DNA of 64,000 nt from Nemania diffusa (taxonomy: Eukaryota > Ascomycota > Sordariomycetes > Xylariales > Xylariaceae), in assembly GCA_038501195.1 (NCBI GenBank), contig JBBPUQ010000007.1, positions 2,457,501 through 2,521,500 on the forward strand. The letters run 5' to 3'. This document shows, one piece after another, positions 34,641-44,382 of the stretch. The notes under the pieces were generated by a model, which was given only the letters and a program-made list of their open reading frames with translations, did not search any database and was not told the DNA's origin. A program made the position numbers and the translations under genes. Numbering within the stretch: position 1 is the stretch's first letter; each line of letters starts with the position of its first letter.

Positions 34641-37600
34641 AATTATATTTAAAATATTATTAAAAAACTTTAAAAAGTTAAATTATATACTAAACTTTTT
34701 AAATACTAATTTTATTGATATAAACTAAAATTTTTAAGTTATATTATTTTAAACAAAAAAATTAAAATGGACTTTTTATAAATTAATACTATTAAAAAGT
34801 AGCTTTTTTTTAGTTTTTGTTATAAGCTATAGCAATTTTTAAAATTTTATAACTTTTACTGCTGTTTTATTAAAAGGTATTTTTTAATTGCTGTTTTATT
34901 ATATCAATATTTAAAAAAAGGCATAACTAAAATAAAAAAGGGTCGAATTTTTCTAAATAATCTAAAAAAGCATGCTTTTAAACAATTGTAAAATTTATTT
35001 AAGCAAGCTATTTTTTTTATATATTTTAACTTTAAAAAACAAATATTAGTAAAAACTAATGTATTTAAAGCTACATTTGCAAATAATTTATTGTAAAAAA
35101 ATAATCGAAAGCGATAGCAACTAGTTTTATTTTATTTTCGAAAATTCTTCGACTAAAAATTAAACTGGGGCATATTAAACAAAAAAATGCTAGCTATTGT
35201 TAAAAGCTTTAAATATTAGCGTTATTATTTATAAAAAAATAAATTGTTTATTGAAGTATTAATTAACTATAATAATTTTTAAACTTTTATAAAAACGCTA
35301 AAACTAAATAAAAAATAAGTTTGATAATATATTTATTTAGTTTTTTTTGATTTTATTATTAAATACAAAAAAAAAAAGCGAAATAAAGCTAATTTTTTTT
35401 TGCGCTATTTTAATTATATAAATAACATACTTTTTAATATAAATTTTTTTTTTATATTAAAAAGAAAAATTGCTATATAATATATAACTATTAAAAACTA
35501 ATATTTAAAAATATTAGTTAAAAAAGTTTATATTAAGCGCTATTTTTTTAAACAATTGATTTTTATTTAATTAGTTATATATATATAAGCATAAATAGTT
35601 ATTGTAGAAAAAAATATTTAAAACTTAAAAGTTAATTAAAGTTTTAAATTATTAATTTAAAATATTTAAAAAAAAAATTTTAAATATTAACAGATTTTAA
35701 AGCGAATCAAAAACGGTTTAGCTATAAAAAGTCAATAGTTAATTTAAGATTTTTTAATTTTTTATAACAAAAAAGTTTATATATTTTTTAAAAAATTAAT
35801 TTATTTTTAACTAATTAAATTATACTACAACGACTTTTTTACAAGTTATTTTAATTAAAAGTATACTTTAAAACTTTTTTAAAAAAAGTTTTATTAATAA
35901 AACTTAAAACATAATATATAAAGCTATATAAAAAGCTGCATTATTTGCTTTAGGTTTAAAACAAAACATTACTAAAAATATAGCAAATTAAATAGTTTGC
36001 TAATATTTATTAAATTAATATAAAAACTATTTATAAACTTTATAACTAGTTTATTAAAAACTTTTTATAAAAACAGTTATATAGATTTTATATTAATAAT
36101 TATAAACTGATTTATTAAATTAACATATTTATTACTTGTTTATACTATTATAACAGCTATATAATTAACTATTTTATTTCATTAAAAAATAAAATATAAA
36201 TTTAAAAGCTTTATTAAAATAATTATTAATCAAAGTTTTATATTTATTAGTAGCTTTTGGTTTAACTTGTATTATTATATTAAAATTAAAAAATATTATT
36301 TAGTTATATTTTATTTTAAAACTAATAATTAAACAAAGCATATAAACTAAATAATTAAATACTATTTAAAATGCTTTATTTTTACTAAATAAGTTAATTA
36401 GTTTTAATTATTACTTTAAGCTTTTTTTGCTATAAATTTAGCAATTAATTTAACTATTAATATTTTACTTTTTTAAGCTTTATATAGTTATATACTAAAA
36501 TTTAAATTGTTTATTAAAAACAATTTTACTTTAAAAAAGATATTAATAATATAAAATTGATTAAATAAATTAAAAGCTATTAAAAATAAGTTGACAAAAC
36601 AGTAGCAAAATATAGTCAAAAATTAAACAAAGTACTACAACAATAAATATAAATTAATAAGCTACAAAATAAATTAATTGGTTGCTTTGTTAACTAAATA
36701 CTTTAAGCTTAAAAAATATTGCTATAAGTTAGCTTTTAAATATATTAAACTATTTAAAATTATTAGTAAAGTTGGTTTGTAAACTTATTACTTTTGTTTT
36801 TTTGTACAATATATTTGTTTTTACAACGTATTTTTTGTTTAATTATTAAAACTTTAAAAAGCTAATAATATAAATAAATTATTTATACTTAATTTAAAAA
36901 ATAATAATATAAAATAGAAAATAAAAAACATAGTAAAAAAACATATTTACAAAAGAAATTTATACTATAAAGTTAAATAAAAAAGCTAGCTAACTGAATA
37001 TAATTAATAAGTATTAATTATTAATATATCTATTGCTAAAGTTATTACAAACTTTAAAAAAAAAGAAAAAAAACATAAAAAAAATAAACTAGCAAAGCTA
37101 TAAAAAAAACTACTTATTATATTATAGTAAAAATATATTAAAACTATTAAAAAAATTTTTTGATTAATTGTTTAAAGTTGTTAAAAAAGCTAGCAAAACA
37201 AAATAAATTAAAACTTTTACAAAAAAGTTTATATAATAAAAATCAAACTTATTTTTTTAAATAATAATTTATGCTTTATTAATAAGTTATATATAAAACT
37301 TTATTAAAAAACTTAAGAAATAAATTCGAAAATATTTTAAAACATTATAAACTTTTTGCAAGCTTTAAAATGTTTTATATTACTATTATTTTTATAATAA
37401 ATCGCTTTTATTTTTTTTATAAAACAATATATAGTTAAAAATTAAGCTATATAGCTAGCATTAAAAAGCTGCAAACAAAACATAATAATATAGCAGTAAC
37501 GGGTATATTAATTGGTATTTTATTTAAATTAAAAATAAAAGTAAAAAATAAATAAAACAGCTTACTTACAGTATTAACAGCAAAAAAAGCAATAGTTTGC

Positions 37601-38372
37601 TAAACTAAAGTTTTATGTTAATAAACTAAAAACTAATACTTAATAGCAGCATTTTAAAGTTAGCAATTAATATTAAAATCAGCAGCAAATATAAACAGAA
37701 CAGCTTATTTTTATAACAAAAACTTTGCTAATGAAACAGAAAGCAGTATAATATAAAAAAAAGATATAGCAAAAAGATTTTAAAAAGCAGAACTATATTT
37801 CAGCAATTTTACAGCAAAGCTAAACCGAAATATATTAAATATAGCTTTTTTTTTTGTTATAAACGATAGTACTGCTTAAGTTGTTGTTATTTTTCTACTT
37901 TAAATTAAACAAGTTAATATTAAACTTTAAAATTTTATGCAAATAAATTACATTAAAAGTTATTATAGCAAGCAATTAATTCTTTAATAACAAAATAAAG
38001 CTAAAACAGAAATAAAGCTATTTATAAGTTTATAAATATTGTAGTTTTTTTAACAGCTATTATATATAGAGTTTTTTAAGTTTTTAAAAAAGTAGCAAAT
38101 TTTTAGAAATTTAGTATTTTTAAGCTAAAAAAAGTTATAAAAATGCCTGAAGCAGAAATAGCACACTAACAAAGCAACTATAGTTTAAAGCTTGTTTTAA
38201 CGTTTAAATTAACAGTTGCAAATATAAACGATTTAATAACAAAAAAGTATATTAAAAGCAGCAACAACAAATAAAATATAAAAAAAAAAAAAAAAAAATA
38301 TAAAAATGATTTAAAAATAGGTACAAACAGCAAAAAAAAACTTGTTAAGCAAAAGTTAATAAAATTAACAGC

Positions 38373-38376
<4 letters not shown>

Positions 38377-38412
<36 letters not shown>
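38377..38412 (+). repeat. Poly(A) tract, 36 bases
   Basis: Uninterrupted A run inside the Gypsy element, about 250 bp before its 3' LTR. It probably grew from an A-rich stretch by slippage after mutation. It is not a retroposon tail, because the element continues beyond it. Confidence 0.8.
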
Positions 38413-38415
<3 letters not shown>

Positions 38416-38659
38416 GGTAGATTTATAGTTTTATATACTTTTGTTTATATATAAAGCTATACTAGCAAAAATATAAATTACTTTTAAAAATCAGCAACTT
38501 ATAAAATATTTAAATACTTATATACAACTATATATTGTTTACATTTTTAACTAATTAAACTAGCAGATCAATTAATTAATTTATATACTTAAATCAATTG
38601 ATTTATAATTAATTTTTACAATTAGATTAAAAATAATTTAAACTAAAAAAAAAAATAAT

Positions 38660-38839
38660 TATTAAAATTTAAAAGCTAAAATTTAAAAAAGTATTAATAT
38701 ATTTATATATACTTATTCTATATATATTTCAAAAAAGATTTTTCTTTTTTTTAAACTTTAGTTTTATATAATATATACTATTAGCTATATACTACTTATT
38801 ATATTATATTTAACTTATAGTTTTTTTTACTTTGTAACA
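38660..38839 (+). repeat. Gypsy 3' LTR, 180 bp
   Basis: Same length as the 5' LTR. It starts tattaaa (mutated TGTCAGG) and ends tgtaaca, followed by ATAAC. Confidence 0.88.
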
Positions 38840-38844
38840 ATAAC
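38840..38844. repeat. Target-site duplication ATAAC, right copy of Gypsy insertion
   Basis: Matches 31,593-31,597. Confidence 0.82.
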
Positions 38845-38887
38845 TAAGCAAAAAAGTAATAAAAACTATATTTACTTATTATATTTA

Positions 38888-38977
38888 TTTTAATTAAAAA
38901 GTTTATTTTAACTAAAAAGTTTACTTTAACTAAAAAGTTTATTTTAACTAAAAGGTTTATTTTAATTAAAAAGTTTA
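38888..38977 (+). repeat. 18-bp minisatellite, five copies
   Basis: Five head-to-tail copies of ttttaactaaaaagttta with one or two transitions between copies. It lies in the Copia part, just right of the nested insertion. Confidence 0.85.
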
Positions 38978-39312
38978 CATTAAAAAATTCAACTATTTTA
39001 AACTTAAAAAGTAATTTATATATATTTAATTAAATAAGTTAATTTATTAACGTTTAAGTAAATAACCAAAAAAACTATTTATATGCTAAAGATTTTATTT
39101 TTTCAATTTTAGCTTACAAAAATATAAATATTAAATTTTAAAAATTAAAAAAATCAGAAATAATAAAGCTATACAATATAACAAATTGCTATTAATTTAG
39201 TGTTTTTAAAAGTACTTAATAAACAAAAAACTTAACTTTAAACTTTAAAATTGATTTAACTAGTTTACTTATTTTTAACAATTAAACAACAACTTTTTAA
39301 CAAACAAAAAAA

Positions 39313-40010
39313 AACCTACGCTTTTACTTTAGCTAAAAGGTTTTTTAAAACTTTAATAGCTATTGCAGCTAAGTTTAACTTTGATTTCAAGCAGTACAAT
39401 GTTATAAAAACTTTTGTAAACGCTAAATTAAATAAAAAAATTTATATAAAAATACTTTTAAGCAACAAAAAGCTTTTAACTGCTTTATAGCTTTTTAAAG
39501 CGTTATATAGCTTACAAAAGTTACTGCTTTTATAGCAGAAAAAACTAATAAGCTTGCTAAAAAAATAATTAAAAACTGCAAAAAAAGTTTATTGTAGCTT
39601 TTACAAGCTTTTTACATCGAAAAAATTAAAAAGCTAAACAAATTTACTATTAAATTAAAAACTTTTACAAAAATACAAAAATATCTGCTATATAGCAAAA
39701 TTGCTAGCAAAGCTTTAATATACTTTTATTAAAAAACCAATTTAATTTTATATGCCGCTGTAATAACTCAATTTAATGTTGCTTTTACAGCTTTTAAGCT
39801 AGCCCAATTTAACCAAAATTCAAGCTTTAAACATTACGCTGCTGCCGATAAAGTGATTTTTTACTTATACAAGTCAAAGCACTACGCTTTTTTATATAAA
39901 ACAAAACACTATACTTATTGATTTTTTTTTTGCTAATAATACTTTAGACCGCAAAACTTTACAAGTTTATATAATAATTCCGTTTAAAAGTATAATAAAA
40001 TAAAAAAGCT
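39313..40010 (+). pseudogene. Copia reverse transcriptase and RNase H remnant
   Basis: Plus-strand reading gives FKTLIAIAAKFNFDFKQYNV, then TFVNAKLNKKIYIKI and FKALYSLQKLLLL, which are the Copia blocks that normally read LMAIAARFDLELIQYDAVNAF and ALYGL(R/K)xSP. Downstream it gives AFKLAQFNQN, AAADKVIFYLYKS and FFANNTLDRKTLQ, the RNase H region (normally SFADNTLDRKSSQ). Stops are mostly TAG or TAA at former CAG or CAA. Less mutated than the Gypsy insert, with GC-containing words such as gctgctgccgat retained. Confidence 0.85.
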
Positions 40011-40045
40011 ACAAAATAAAACACTGTTATTACAATAATTGAAAT

Positions 40046-40160
40046 AAAGCTTTTAGCTTTATTTTAAACTTTTAAAAAAAGCTTATTTATAAATTAACTT
40101 TAACAGTTAAAGCAAAGTTTTTAGCTTTATTTTAAACTTTAAAAAAAAGCTTATTTATAA
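40046..40160 (+). repeat. 47-bp tandem-spaced duplication
   Basis: 40,046-40,092 and 40,114-40,160 are near-identical copies (one transition plus an A/T difference), offset by 68 bp. They lie between the Copia RNase H remnant and its 3' LTR. Confidence 0.7.
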
Positions 40161-40320
40161 GCCAGCTTTTTAAAAAACTAAGCTTTAAGCTAAAAAAAAA
40201 AAATATATATAACAATTTAATACAATAATTAACAAGTAATAAAACTAATAAACAAAAAAATAGCAGTTTTAAAAACTTGCCTACAAACAATATAATTAAT
40301 AATAGCTTTACTAAAAGTTT

Positions 40321-40346
40321 TAAAAAAAAAAAAAAAAAAAAAAAAA
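40321..40346 (+). repeat. Poly(A) tract in the Copia part
   Basis: A run of about 25 A residues without interruption, similar in nature to the one at 38,377. Confidence 0.7.
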
Positions 40347-41042
40347 CAGAAAGCTTTTTTAAAGCAACTAAACTTAATCGATATAAAAAAAAACTTTAAA
40401 AGAAAAAAGTTAACAAGCTATTAAGCTAAGCTTATAGCTTTCAAATCAATTTTATAGCTTTTAATTCGATTAATTTTACAGCTTTTAATTTAATTAATAT
40501 AAGCTAAAATTAACATACAGCTTTTAAATTGTTTAAAAACACAATAAAAAAGCTAAAGCTAAATTAGCATACTATTAAACCGCTTACTTATTTAAGCATA
40601 TATATCTATTATTTTGCTGTGCCGTTAAATCGCTTCAATTAATTAAAAATGCAATAAAACGCAATAAAAAATCAACAGAAAAAATTAGCATATTTTTAAA
40701 CCGCTTATTTATTTAAGTGCTAACTAATTATTCTGCCAACTTATTTATTATTTATACTATAAATATTACTAAATGCTACTAATACCAACTATATAAAATT
40801 GCAAAAGCTTTATTTAACAACAATTGATAGCTTTAATAAAGTAACAGCAACATAAAAAACACCTATTAGTTGCTATTTCAATTATACAGATCAATTTTTA
40901 TTTAAAGCGGTATTTTTAAATTTTTAGAAACTATTTAAAAATATTAATACCTTTAAAACTATTACTAAACAAAATTAAGCTTTATTTTAAGCTTTATATA
41001 TTAGTTAAAGCAATACTTTAAAGGCCTAGCTCTACAAAAGTG

Positions 41043-41245
41043 TATTAAAAATATAAAAAGTAAATTAGGCCTTATAATTAAACCCTGTAAAGATTTAACC
41101 AAAAAAAGGGTCTTTTTTGCTTTAAGGGGTTTTACTTCTATACCTATTTTATATGCTAAAGAAAAATCTCTTAAAACAATAGAAATATATACACCAGAAT
41201 AATACACCAATTAATCTGATCAATCTAGAAGGCTTATTTCTAACA
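41043..41245 (+). repeat. Copia 3' LTR, 203 bp
   Basis: Starts tattaaaa and ends ttctaaca. It retains many C residues that are T in the left LTR (for example aaaccctg versus aagctttg), so it is the less mutated copy. The minus-strand frame at 41,001-41,210 is an LTR shadow. Confidence 0.87.
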
Positions 41246-41250
41246 ATTAT
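41246..41250. repeat. Target-site duplication ATTAT, right copy of Copia insertion
   Basis: Matches 30,155-30,159. Ordinary base composition returns within a few bases to the right. Confidence 0.8.
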
Positions 41251-42058
41251 CTAATAGAGATAGATCCTCCGTCCAATCACTACACGACCCCCTCTCCCTT
41301 ATAATTCGGTGTTATTGCCCCACCATGCGGAAATGCATCGCCATGTGACCATAATACCAACCTATGTATATACTGCTTACTAAGAACTATCACCGATTAT
41401 ACGTCAATATGATAGCAGCGGCTTACATCCTATAAGTGTATATTTTTGCTCGAATAGGTAGAAGCGAGTTTGTACAACAAAATCAATCATGATTTTGGTT
41501 TGCATGATGTACTTCTCTGGCTCTTTGGTTACCTAATTAGGCAATTGGCCTATCTATCTTGCCGGATATCGGAAGGTGATCTTGGATACGGTCACCGAGG
41601 TACCCCACAGGTTTAGCGACATGACCGATTCGAAATAGCACTAACGCCCTGTAGATTGAGCAAAAGTTGGAGAATTAGTGGGACCCCGCTGGCTTAGCTC
41701 TCTCGGCTCGGCGGATTAGGACCCAAATGCGGCGGAGGGCAACGGCTAGACAAGGCAGATGACGGTATAAATCCGAACTACGCAGTATCTATCTACAGAG
41801 TACACTCAACCTACCTAACATAGATAGATTAGCTAGGTAGTCCCTGAGACACCTTCTCTTGTTACACTGACTTCGGTTTGTTTACTACCTAGGTACCTAG
41901 TTAATTACAACAGTCCATAATCTATCTTGCAGACGCCACAATTATTGTTTCTTAGTTTCTTGATGTGCAGTCCCCTAGGCCGAACCAATAATATTACAGT
42001 CCACGCTTTTCTTTTTGGTCCTATCACTTAGTCTAGACAGAGCCAAACGCCAGACACA
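41251..42058 (+). promoter_or_regulatory. Spacer and promoter region of the pyruvate decarboxylase gene
   Basis: GC content returns abruptly after the element. The stretch holds a TATAAAT near 41,766, overlapping palindromes TACCTAGGTA (41,886-41,895) and CTAGGTACCTAG (41,889-41,900), and a pyrimidine-rich run shortly before the ATG at 42,059. The RIP block therefore ends about 800 bp from a probably active metabolic gene. Confidence 0.45.
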
Positions 42059-43780
42059 ATGCCAGACACCGTTAAGCTTGCCGAATATCTCTTCACTCGG
42101 CTCAAGCAGCTCGGCATTGGCGCTATCCATGGCGTGCCCGGCGATTTCAACCTTACCCTGCTAGACTACGTCGAACCTGTCGGGCTACAGTGGGTCGGCA
42201 ATGCGAATGAGCTGAATGCCGGCTATGCTGCCGACGGATATGCGCGCATCAAGGGGGTCGGCGCTCTTATCACCACTTTCGGCGTCGGCGAGCTTTCGGC
42301 CATCAACGCCGTAGCCGGGGCCTTTGCCGAGCGCGCCGCCGTCGTGCATATCGTGGGAACCCCGGACCGCCCCATACAGGAGGAGCGGCAATTGGTCCAT
42401 CACACCTTCAATGATGGGGAATTTGGCCGTTTCGCCCAGATGGCCGCCCATGTCACTGTCGCACAGGTCGACCTCAGGGATCCCCGCACAAGCCCAGAGC
42501 AAATCGATTATGCGTTGACACAGTGCCTGCTGCACAGTCGGCCAGTATACATCCAGGTCCCAGTGGATATGGTCTCGGTGCCGGTTGCGGCAGACCGGCT
42601 TCACGCAGAAATCCGGGTGCCCTCGACCGAGCCGTCTTCCTATAGCGATGGGGTAATAAGTAAGATTTTGGAAAAGATTTACGAGGCTAAACAGCCCACT
42701 ATCTTAGTCGACGGAGAAACTAGATCGTGTGGCATTGTAGAACTCGTACAACGCTTAGTCGATGTGACTGGATGGCCGAGTTGGACCACCGGCTTCGGCT
42801 GGGGACTCCTCGACGAAACGACACCCAATGTTTATGGCGTCTATAGAGGCAGTTTCGGTTCGCCCAATGTCCATACATTCGTCCAAGAGTCCGACCTTGT
42901 CCTATCATTTGGTCCCCATTTCAGTACGACAAATAGTTATAATGTAACAAGCGTACCCAAAGCTGAGGCTGCTATCCACTTCACTCATACAGGGGTCAGA
43001 ATCGGTGATCAAACCTTCCGAGATATTCCTGCCAAATTGGCGGTAGCTCAGATTCTCGAGAAGTTAGACCCTTCAAAGGCGACGGCTTATGCAACCCCTC
43101 CAGATTTATCTCAACCCCGCACAGAGGCCTTTTCCGAAGCGCAAAAGGACGAACCAATTACCCAGGCGTTGTTCTGGCCTATGGCTTCAAAGATAATCCA
43201 ACCAGGTGACATTATTCTAGGCGAAACAGGCAGTGCCGGCCACGGTTGCCGAGACTTCTCGCTCCCCAAGCACGTTCGTGGATTCTTACCCGTCACCTGG
43301 CTCTCCATCGGGTATATGCTCGGCGCCGCGCAAGGCGCCGCGCTCGCCCAGCGTGAATTAATAGAGTCGTCGCAGTACCACGGGATCAAGAGCGCGCGGA
43401 CAATCCTATTCATCGGGGACGGCAGCTTCCAGATGACCGTGCAGGAGTTGGGGACGATGATCCGCCACAACCTCAACGTCACGGTCATCCTGATCAACAA
43501 CGACGGCTACACGATCGAGAGAGTCATCCACGGACTGAAGCAGGGATACAACGACGTCGCGGCCTGGAGATATCTACAGGCGCCTGGCTTCTTCGGCGCT
43601 AAAGAGGACACCTTCACCGCTAAGGTTGCGACACTGGGCGAGTTAAAAGACTTGCTGGAGAGCGAGGAGTTGAGCAAGGTTGAGGGATTCAAGATGGTCG
43701 AGGTCATTATGGATCGCGAGGATGTACCCGAGGGCGTGCTTACGTGGCTGCTCCAAAGACAACTTGGAAATGCGAATTAG
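42059..43780 (+). CDS. Pyruvate decarboxylase-family thiamine diphosphate enzyme, 573 aa
   Basis: A single uninterrupted frame of the usual family length (yeast Pdc is about 563). It decarboxylates pyruvate, or a related 2-keto acid, to an aldehyde in the cytosol. The key residues are in place: catalytic Glu51 (NANELNAGYAADGYAR), His114-His115 (QLVHHTFNDG), the thiamine-diphosphate/Mg motif from GDGS (453-456) to NND (480-482), and the active-site Glu487 in GYTIE. The sequence is diverged in the middle domain, so a phenylpyruvate or indolepyruvate decarboxylase role cannot be excluded. It lacks introns, while many filamentous-fungal PDC genes have them; a divergent paralogue or transferred copy is possible. 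ATG context is cacaATGcc. Confidence 0.93.
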   Translation: MPDTVKLAEYLFTRLKQLGIGAIHGVPGDFNLTLLDYVEPVGLQWVGNANELNAGYAADGYARIKGVGALITTFGVGELSAINAVAGAFAERAAVVHIVGTPDRPIQEERQLVHHTFNDGEFGRFAQMAAHVTVAQVDLRDPRTSPEQIDYALTQCLLHSRPVYIQVPVDMVSVPVAADRLHAEIRVPSTEPSSYSDGVISKILEKIYEAKQPTILVDGETRSCGIVELVQRLVDVTGWPSWTTGFGWGLLDETTPNVYGVYRGSFGSPNVHTFVQESDLVLSFGPHFSTTNSYNVTSVPKAEAAIHFTHTGVRIGDQTFRDIPAKLAVAQILEKLDPSKATAYATPPDLSQPRTEAFSEAQKDEPITQALFWPMASKIIQPGDIILGETGSAGHGCRDFSLPKHVRGFLPVTWLSIGYMLGAAQGAALAQRELIESSQYHGIKSARTILFIGDGSFQMTVQELGTMIRHNLNVTVILINNDGYTIERVIHGLKQGYNDVAAWRYLQAPGFFGAKEDTFTAKVATLGELKDLLESEELSKVEGFKMVEVIMDREDVPEGVLTWLLQRQLGNAN

Positions 43781-44382
43781 ACTTTCGTGTTAATCAAAGA
43801 TGTTACTCGGACGAGTAGAATTATGTCAGGGGACATTGTAAGTGGTCGCGATACTGAATCATACCTGCTAGCCCCCTTAATACACAGCAAATTAAAATTT
43901 TAATTTGCGTCGTGTTTGATCTTCTCGTGATCACTTCCCTAGGCCGCGTAGACATTGGTAGTCGTGCCGGATCATCTTCAGTAGCTAACAAGAGCGTATT
44001 ATCGTGACTCCTTAAAAGTTGAGTTTATGTATATGAATCCTGCCGACACTGGTAGAATCGCTTTAATTGAGGTATAAGAGTCCTTTTGTCACAGTAACCC
44101 TATCCCTTATTCGCGTAAGAGTTTTATAAGATTAAGCCTGGCGAGCACTAACGCAACGCCACATTTTTCGATTTACAGAGCGGAAGTCACCGAACCAATC
44201 ACAGAAAACCATGGAATGTCTTCATCATACTCTCTATTGGCTTCTGTTTGACAAGCGATACGTCTCGAGCTTGTTATTTGCTAATCTACTATGCTGCAGA
44301 TAACCCTGCTTTCTGGAATCTAACCTATCGTTCCTAACGTGTCTCACTCTGCAACCAATGTCGGTGCTTTCTGGCACCCGCC
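43781..44382. other. Intergenic, nothing recognised
   Basis: Presumed PDC 3' UTR and HET-gene promoter. A partly palindromic AT run (aaattaaaattttaattt) lies near 43,889-43,906. Confidence 0.45.

Larger units (their letters stand above)
31598..38839 (+). mobile_element. Ty3/Gypsy LTR retrotransposon relic nested in the Copia element, 7,242 bp
   Basis: Bounded by 180-bp LTRs (31,598-31,777 and 38,660-38,839), both ending TGTAACA, with the 5-bp duplication ATAAC on each side. Reverse transcriptase motifs at 34,287-34,640 on the plus strand fix the family and orientation. An A-rich purine run (about 38,645-38,657) directly before the 3' LTR fits a mutated polypurine tract. Gag, protease and integrase cannot be read with confidence. 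A stretch near 36,070 reading YIDFI may be an integrase core remnant. Every long frame is broken. Confidence 0.9.
30160..41245 (+). mobile_element. Ty1/Copia LTR retrotransposon relic, interrupted by a nested Gypsy element
   Basis: Two 203-bp direct repeats (30,160-30,362 and 41,043-41,245) end in TGTTAGAA...TTCTAACA-type inverted termini, partly converted to TATTAAAA or TTTTAACA. Both are flanked by the 5-bp duplication ATTAT (30,155-30,159 and 41,246-41,250). This proves one LTR element inserted here. Downstream of the nested insert, 39,313-40,010 still reads as Copia reverse transcriptase and RNase H on the plus strand. Without the 7.2-kb insert and its target duplication the element would be about 3.84 kb, short for an autonomous Copia element, so an internal deletion is likely. 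C and G have been almost entirely replaced by T and A. Confidence 0.88.

Noticed and set aside
38377..38412. Poly(A) run taken as the tail of a LINE or processed gene
   Set aside because: The Gypsy element continues past it to its 3' LTR, so it is internal.
30155..41250. CRISPR array, bacterial island or mitochondrial insertion as cause of the AT-rich block
   Set aside because: No regular spacer pattern and no organellar genes; LTRs, target duplications and reverse transcriptase remnants explain the block.
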